Positions 52,483 to 54,806 of a stretch of DNA of 54,806 bases are shown here, in pieces. A program made the translations under genes and the position numbers. The notes beneath the pieces were generated by a model. That model was not told where the DNA came from, did not search any database, and saw only the letters and a list, made by a program, of their open reading frames with translations. The DNA comes from an uncultured Spirochaetota bacterium (lineage in GTDB: Bacteria > Spirochaetota > Spirochaetia > Treponematales > Treponemataceae): positions 1 to 54,806 of the forward strand of contig CALXMF010000015.1 in NCBI GenBank assembly GCA_944389415.1, in the 5' to 3' direction. The stretch's first letter is position 1. Each line of letters opens with the position of its first letter.

Positions 52483-54132
52483 TTATTTGCCAGTAAAAAA
52501 AGCTTTCAGTTTCGCAAAGAAACCTTTCTTTTCCGCAGGAGGAACAGCTTTCTGCGTATTCTGCTGAACCGGAATCTCATCTCTCTTTTTCTGTACCGGC
52601 TGCTGCCGTTCAGTATTTCTCGGAGAAGTATTCTGCCGGCGCTGCTCATATTGACGGGATTTACCGCTTTTCTTTGCACCATTACCTTTTCGGGGAGCAG
52701 CGGCTCTTTCTGTCTTATCATCACGCTGCTGCGTTCCCGCAAATTTTTCCCTGTAGTGCTTCATCCGCTCTTCCAGCGGAAGCGCTGCCAGATTGTCCAG
52801 CTCTTCTTTTGTTTCTTTGTCGGAGCGTCTTTCTGCATTCTGTCCGGATCTGCCGCCGCGACGCCGGTCTGAATGTTCTGAACGGAAACGTTCCTTTCCG
52901 GAACCTTTTCCTGTCCGGCCGCGGTCATGACCGCTCTTATTTCCATAATACTCATCAGAATGAGAATCAAGACGGATATATACCCCGGCGCTCTTATCTT
53001 CCGCGTACTGTTCTTCACCAGCCATTGTAGAAGGAATACTCATCTCTATATAGCGTTCAATAGCCGGCAGATTATACACATCCTGTTCGCAGCAGAATGT
53101 ATAGGCTTTTCCGCTCTTGCCGGCACGAGCCGTTCTTCCGATTCGATGCACATAGTTTTCAGACTCATTCGGCAGATCATAATTGATAACCATAGCAAGA
53201 TCAGTCACATCGATACCGCGGGCGGCTACATCTGTCGCGACAAGACATTTAAGAGAACCGCGCTTAAATGAATCAAGTACCTGCAACCGTTTTGACTGCG
53301 GAAGATCGCCGATTATGTATTCGGCTTCTATTCCGTTCATAATAAGCCGCTTTGCGATAACCTCACAGGAACGCTTTGTGTTGCAGAACACAATAAGGCT
53401 CTCAGGCTTTTCCTGATTGATAATCCCCAAAAGAAGCCGCATTTTGCAATCGCTCGCGACATGAAACAGCAGCTGATCTATTTCTTCTACGGTAATCTGC
53501 TCAGCTTCTATGGTAATTTCCTTTGCGTCTTCAGTATATTCCCACGCGAGATTTTTTACATACGTATTCAGCGTCGCGCTGAACAGCATCGTCTGCCGAT
53601 CATGAGCAGACGGAAGAACCTTTATTAACCGGCGTAAATCGGGATAGAATCCCATATCAAACATTCGATCAGCTTCATCTATAACTAGGAAAGCAACACT
53701 GCTCAGATCCATTGTTCCCGATTCCTGCAAATCAATCACCCGGCCGGGAGTACCAATAATAATATCAATATGATTTTTCAGCAGCTGCGCCTGCCGGGTA
53801 TATCCGACACCGCCGTAAAAGCTGCCGGTTTTAAACGAAGTCCCGCTGCACAGTGTTTTTGCTTCCTGTTCAACCTGCACCGCGAGCTCCCTCGTCGGGA
53901 CCATAATCAGCGCAGACTTATCTTTCATTCCTTCACGGGTAAGAAGTTCCTGGATAATAGCAATCAAATACGCGGCAGTCTTTCCTGTTCCTGTCTGAGA
54001 CTGCACATACAGATCAGCCCCTTCAAGAGCTGTCTTAAGAACCTGCTCCTGAACCGGTGTACATGTCTCATAACCGGCCTGAGCTATTCCTGCGAGCAGG
54101 TCTTTATGCAAGTTAAATTCAGTAAAATTCAT
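52483..54132 (-). CDS. DEAD-box RNA helicase with basic RG-rich tail
   Basis: 549 residues. The helicase core (1-375) has the Q motif (TPVQEQVL), Walker A SQTGTGKT, VPTRELA, GTPGRV, DEAD in VIDEADRM, SAT, ATDVAARGID and HRIGRTARAG. After residue 385 comes a roughly 160-residue Arg/Lys/Gln/Gly-rich disordered tail (DRGRTGKGSGKERF, RRRGGRSGQ) that should bind RNA, as in RhlE/CsdA-type helicases. It ends in an aromatic amphipathic stretch, KKGFFAKLKAFFTGK. Likely roles are ribosome assembly or mRNA turnover. A promoter overlapped by a 14-bp inverted repeat lies about 90 bases upstream. The ribosome site before the ATG is weak (AGAGATGCT). Confidence 0.93.
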   Translation of the reverse strand: MNFTEFNLHKDLLAGIAQAGYETCTPVQEQVLKTALEGADLYVQSQTGTGKTAAYLIAIIQELLTREGMKDKSALIMVPTRELAVQVEQEAKTLCSGTSFKTGSFYGGVGYTRQAQLLKNHIDIIIGTPGRVIDLQESGTMDLSSVAFLVIDEADRMFDMGFYPDLRRLIKVLPSAHDRQTMLFSATLNTYVKNLAWEYTEDAKEITIEAEQITVEEIDQLLFHVASDCKMRLLLGIINQEKPESLIVFCNTKRSCEVIAKRLIMNGIEAEYIIGDLPQSKRLQVLDSFKRGSLKCLVATDVAARGIDVTDLAMVINYDLPNESENYVHRIGRTARAGKSGKAYTFCCEQDVYNLPAIERYIEMSIPSTMAGEEQYAEDKSAGVYIRLDSHSDEYYGNKSGHDRGRTGKGSGKERFRSEHSDRRRGGRSGQNAERRSDKETKEELDNLAALPLEERMKHYREKFAGTQQRDDKTERAAAPRKGNGAKKSGKSRQYEQRRQNTSPRNTERQQPVQKKRDEIPVQQNTQKAVPPAEKKGFFAKLKAFFTGK

Positions 54133-54180
54133 AGCATCTCTTTTAATTGATTTTCAGGCACTTGCGGCGGCTGTGTATAT

Positions 54181-54245
54181 CATTATCAGCAAAATAAAAA
54201 CGTCCGCAATATATACATTTATAATACCCTTTTTTGCTGATAATG
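54181..54245 (-). promoter_or_regulatory. 14-bp inverted repeat spanning the helicase promoter
   Basis: CATTATCAGCAAAA (54181-54194) and its exact reverse complement (54232-54245) flank 37 bases. On the minus strand ATGACA (54249-54244), 17 bases and TATTAT (54226-54221) form a promoter. One arm of the repeat fills its spacer and the other falls in the 5' leader. It may be an operator pair for a dimeric regulator, or a leader structure. Confidence 0.55.
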
Positions 54246-54293
54246 TCATGCTCTCTCCATTACACAACTGCAAAAACAGACCTGCTTTTTCTG

Positions 54294-54575
54294 TCAGTTC
54301 TCAAAATCACACGACGCGCGTTCACTGACTACAGAATGAACAAACTGTTTTACCTCAAGGTGGGCAGGATGACTCTGATACACATCAAGCGCCTCACGGC
54401 TCTCAAGAGTACTCACCAGCGCAACATCATATCCGTTAAATCCTCTATATACTTGCGCCGAAATCAGTCCCGGCACTACACCGACAAGACCTTCGAGCAG
54501 CCGCTTCATGCGCCGCGCGGTTTCTTCTTTTGTACTGTCTTCTGCGATATTCCATAATACAATGTGCGTTACCAT
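54294..54575 (-). CDS. Dabb (stress-response A/B barrel) domain protein
   Basis: 93 residues from the ATG at 54575, chosen because GGAG lies nine bases upstream. The Dabb pattern is clear: MVTHIVLWNIAEDSTKEET, the helix RRMKRLLEGLVGVVPGLISA, the GFNGYDVALVSTLESREALD strand-helix, and the closing YQSHPAHLEVKQFVHSVV with its conserved HPAH. Such proteins form dimeric ferredoxin-like barrels; the function is mostly undefined. It stands alone between the helicase promoter and the end of the window. Confidence 0.9.
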   Translation of the reverse strand: MVTHIVLWNIAEDSTKEETARRMKRLLEGLVGVVPGLISAQVYRGFNGYDVALVSTLESREALDVYQSHPAHLEVKQFVHSVVSERASCDFEN

Positions 54576-54678
54576 ACTTTTATACTCCTGCATAACAAAT
54601 TATTTTCTTCAATAATACCATGCAAGAGGCTCGCATACAAGCATATCAGAAAAAAATGTGTAAACCCAGTACACCGAC

Positions 54679-54699
54679 ATGCGTGAATTTTACACGCAT
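54679..54699. other. Perfect hairpin in the gene-free right end
   Basis: ATGCGTG and CACGCAT (7 bp) surround a 7-base loop within the 231-bp gene-free stretch 54576-54806. No T-run directly follows on either strand. The remainder of the stretch holds no convincing ORF, tRNA or promoter; ACCGGCG occurs twice (near 54758 and 54780). Confidence 0.4.
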
Positions 54700-54806
54700 A
54701 GAACTTTATTTACTCCCGTTAACATGGCGGTACGTTTAAATTAAACAGGTACAAAAACCGGCGCTGTGCGCGACCGGGTACCGGCGAGAGATGTACAAAA
54801 GAACAT

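Noticed and set aside
54576-54806. tRNA or small RNA gene at the right end
   Set aside because: No cloverleaf or CCA-ending acceptor stem could be traced; only a short hairpin is seen.

Overview
The window looks like a piece of a spirochaete chromosome, most likely a Treponema. The grounds are: many lipoproteins with loose spirochaetal lipoboxes; an LptD-type outer-membrane protein directly downstream of uvrA (an arrangement I recall from T. pallidum, not checked here); a short, hinge-poor SMC; a FecR-domain/class III cyclase operon; and a moderate GC content. No species is claimed. No rRNA, tRNA, IS element, prophage or CRISPR array is visible. This is mostly core chromosome with one accessory-looking spot, the LRR gene and its 44-bp repeat array.

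Layout. (1) 1-4217, minus: smc, a small membrane protein and an acidic lipoprotein cut by the window edge; the three frames overlap. (2) 4236-12252, minus: an alpha-2-macroglobulin lipoprotein followed by penicillin-binding protein 1C, the known periplasmic defence/repair pair. (3) 12253-14056, minus: an LRR protein without a signal peptide, preceded by a 22-codon micro-ORF, a 5' hairpin and about five copies of a 44-bp A+T-rich tandem repeat. (4) 14057-17106, minus: FHA protein, PPP-like phosphatase and transmembrane Ser/Thr kinase, a compact phospho-signalling operon with its own promoter. (5) 17137-24068, minus: class III cyclase with a periplasmic sensor, FecR-domain protein, and exported Ig-like/beta-barrel protein. 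(6) 24155-30419, minus: uvrA then lptD. (7) 30500-31104: a small lipoprotein. (8) 31244-38657, plus: GNAT acetyltransferase, YeiH-type exporter, RqcH/NFACT, then metF-metH and an unrecognised PAP2-motif protein. (9) 38639-44054, minus: galE, M20 peptidase, and the LpoB / COG3014 / LPP20 lipoprotein trio. (10) 44111-47431, minus: SH3-domain lipoprotein and ABC-F ATPase. (11) 47457-49174, plus: small lipoprotein plus a PilZ/DUF1577-like protein. (12) 49235-54806, minus: Dabb protein, DEAD-box helicase, SIMPL lipoprotein, serS and an AI-2E family permease.

A theme across the window is cell-envelope maintenance (PBP1C, A2M, LptD, LpoB and about eight lipoproteins) combined with signalling (kinase/phosphatase/FHA, cyclase/FecR). 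A second theme is translational: at least five genes (FHA gene, uvrA, rqcH, serS and the 47491 lipoprotein) have no Shine-Dalgarno sequence and instead carry a -10 box 6-7 bases before the ATG, most with a recognisable -35 at 16-17 bp. This predicts leaderless mRNAs. Other genes here (smc, metF, galE, kinase) have ordinary Shine-Dalgarno sites. All functional calls are from reading the sequence and remembered family motifs; no database search was run.
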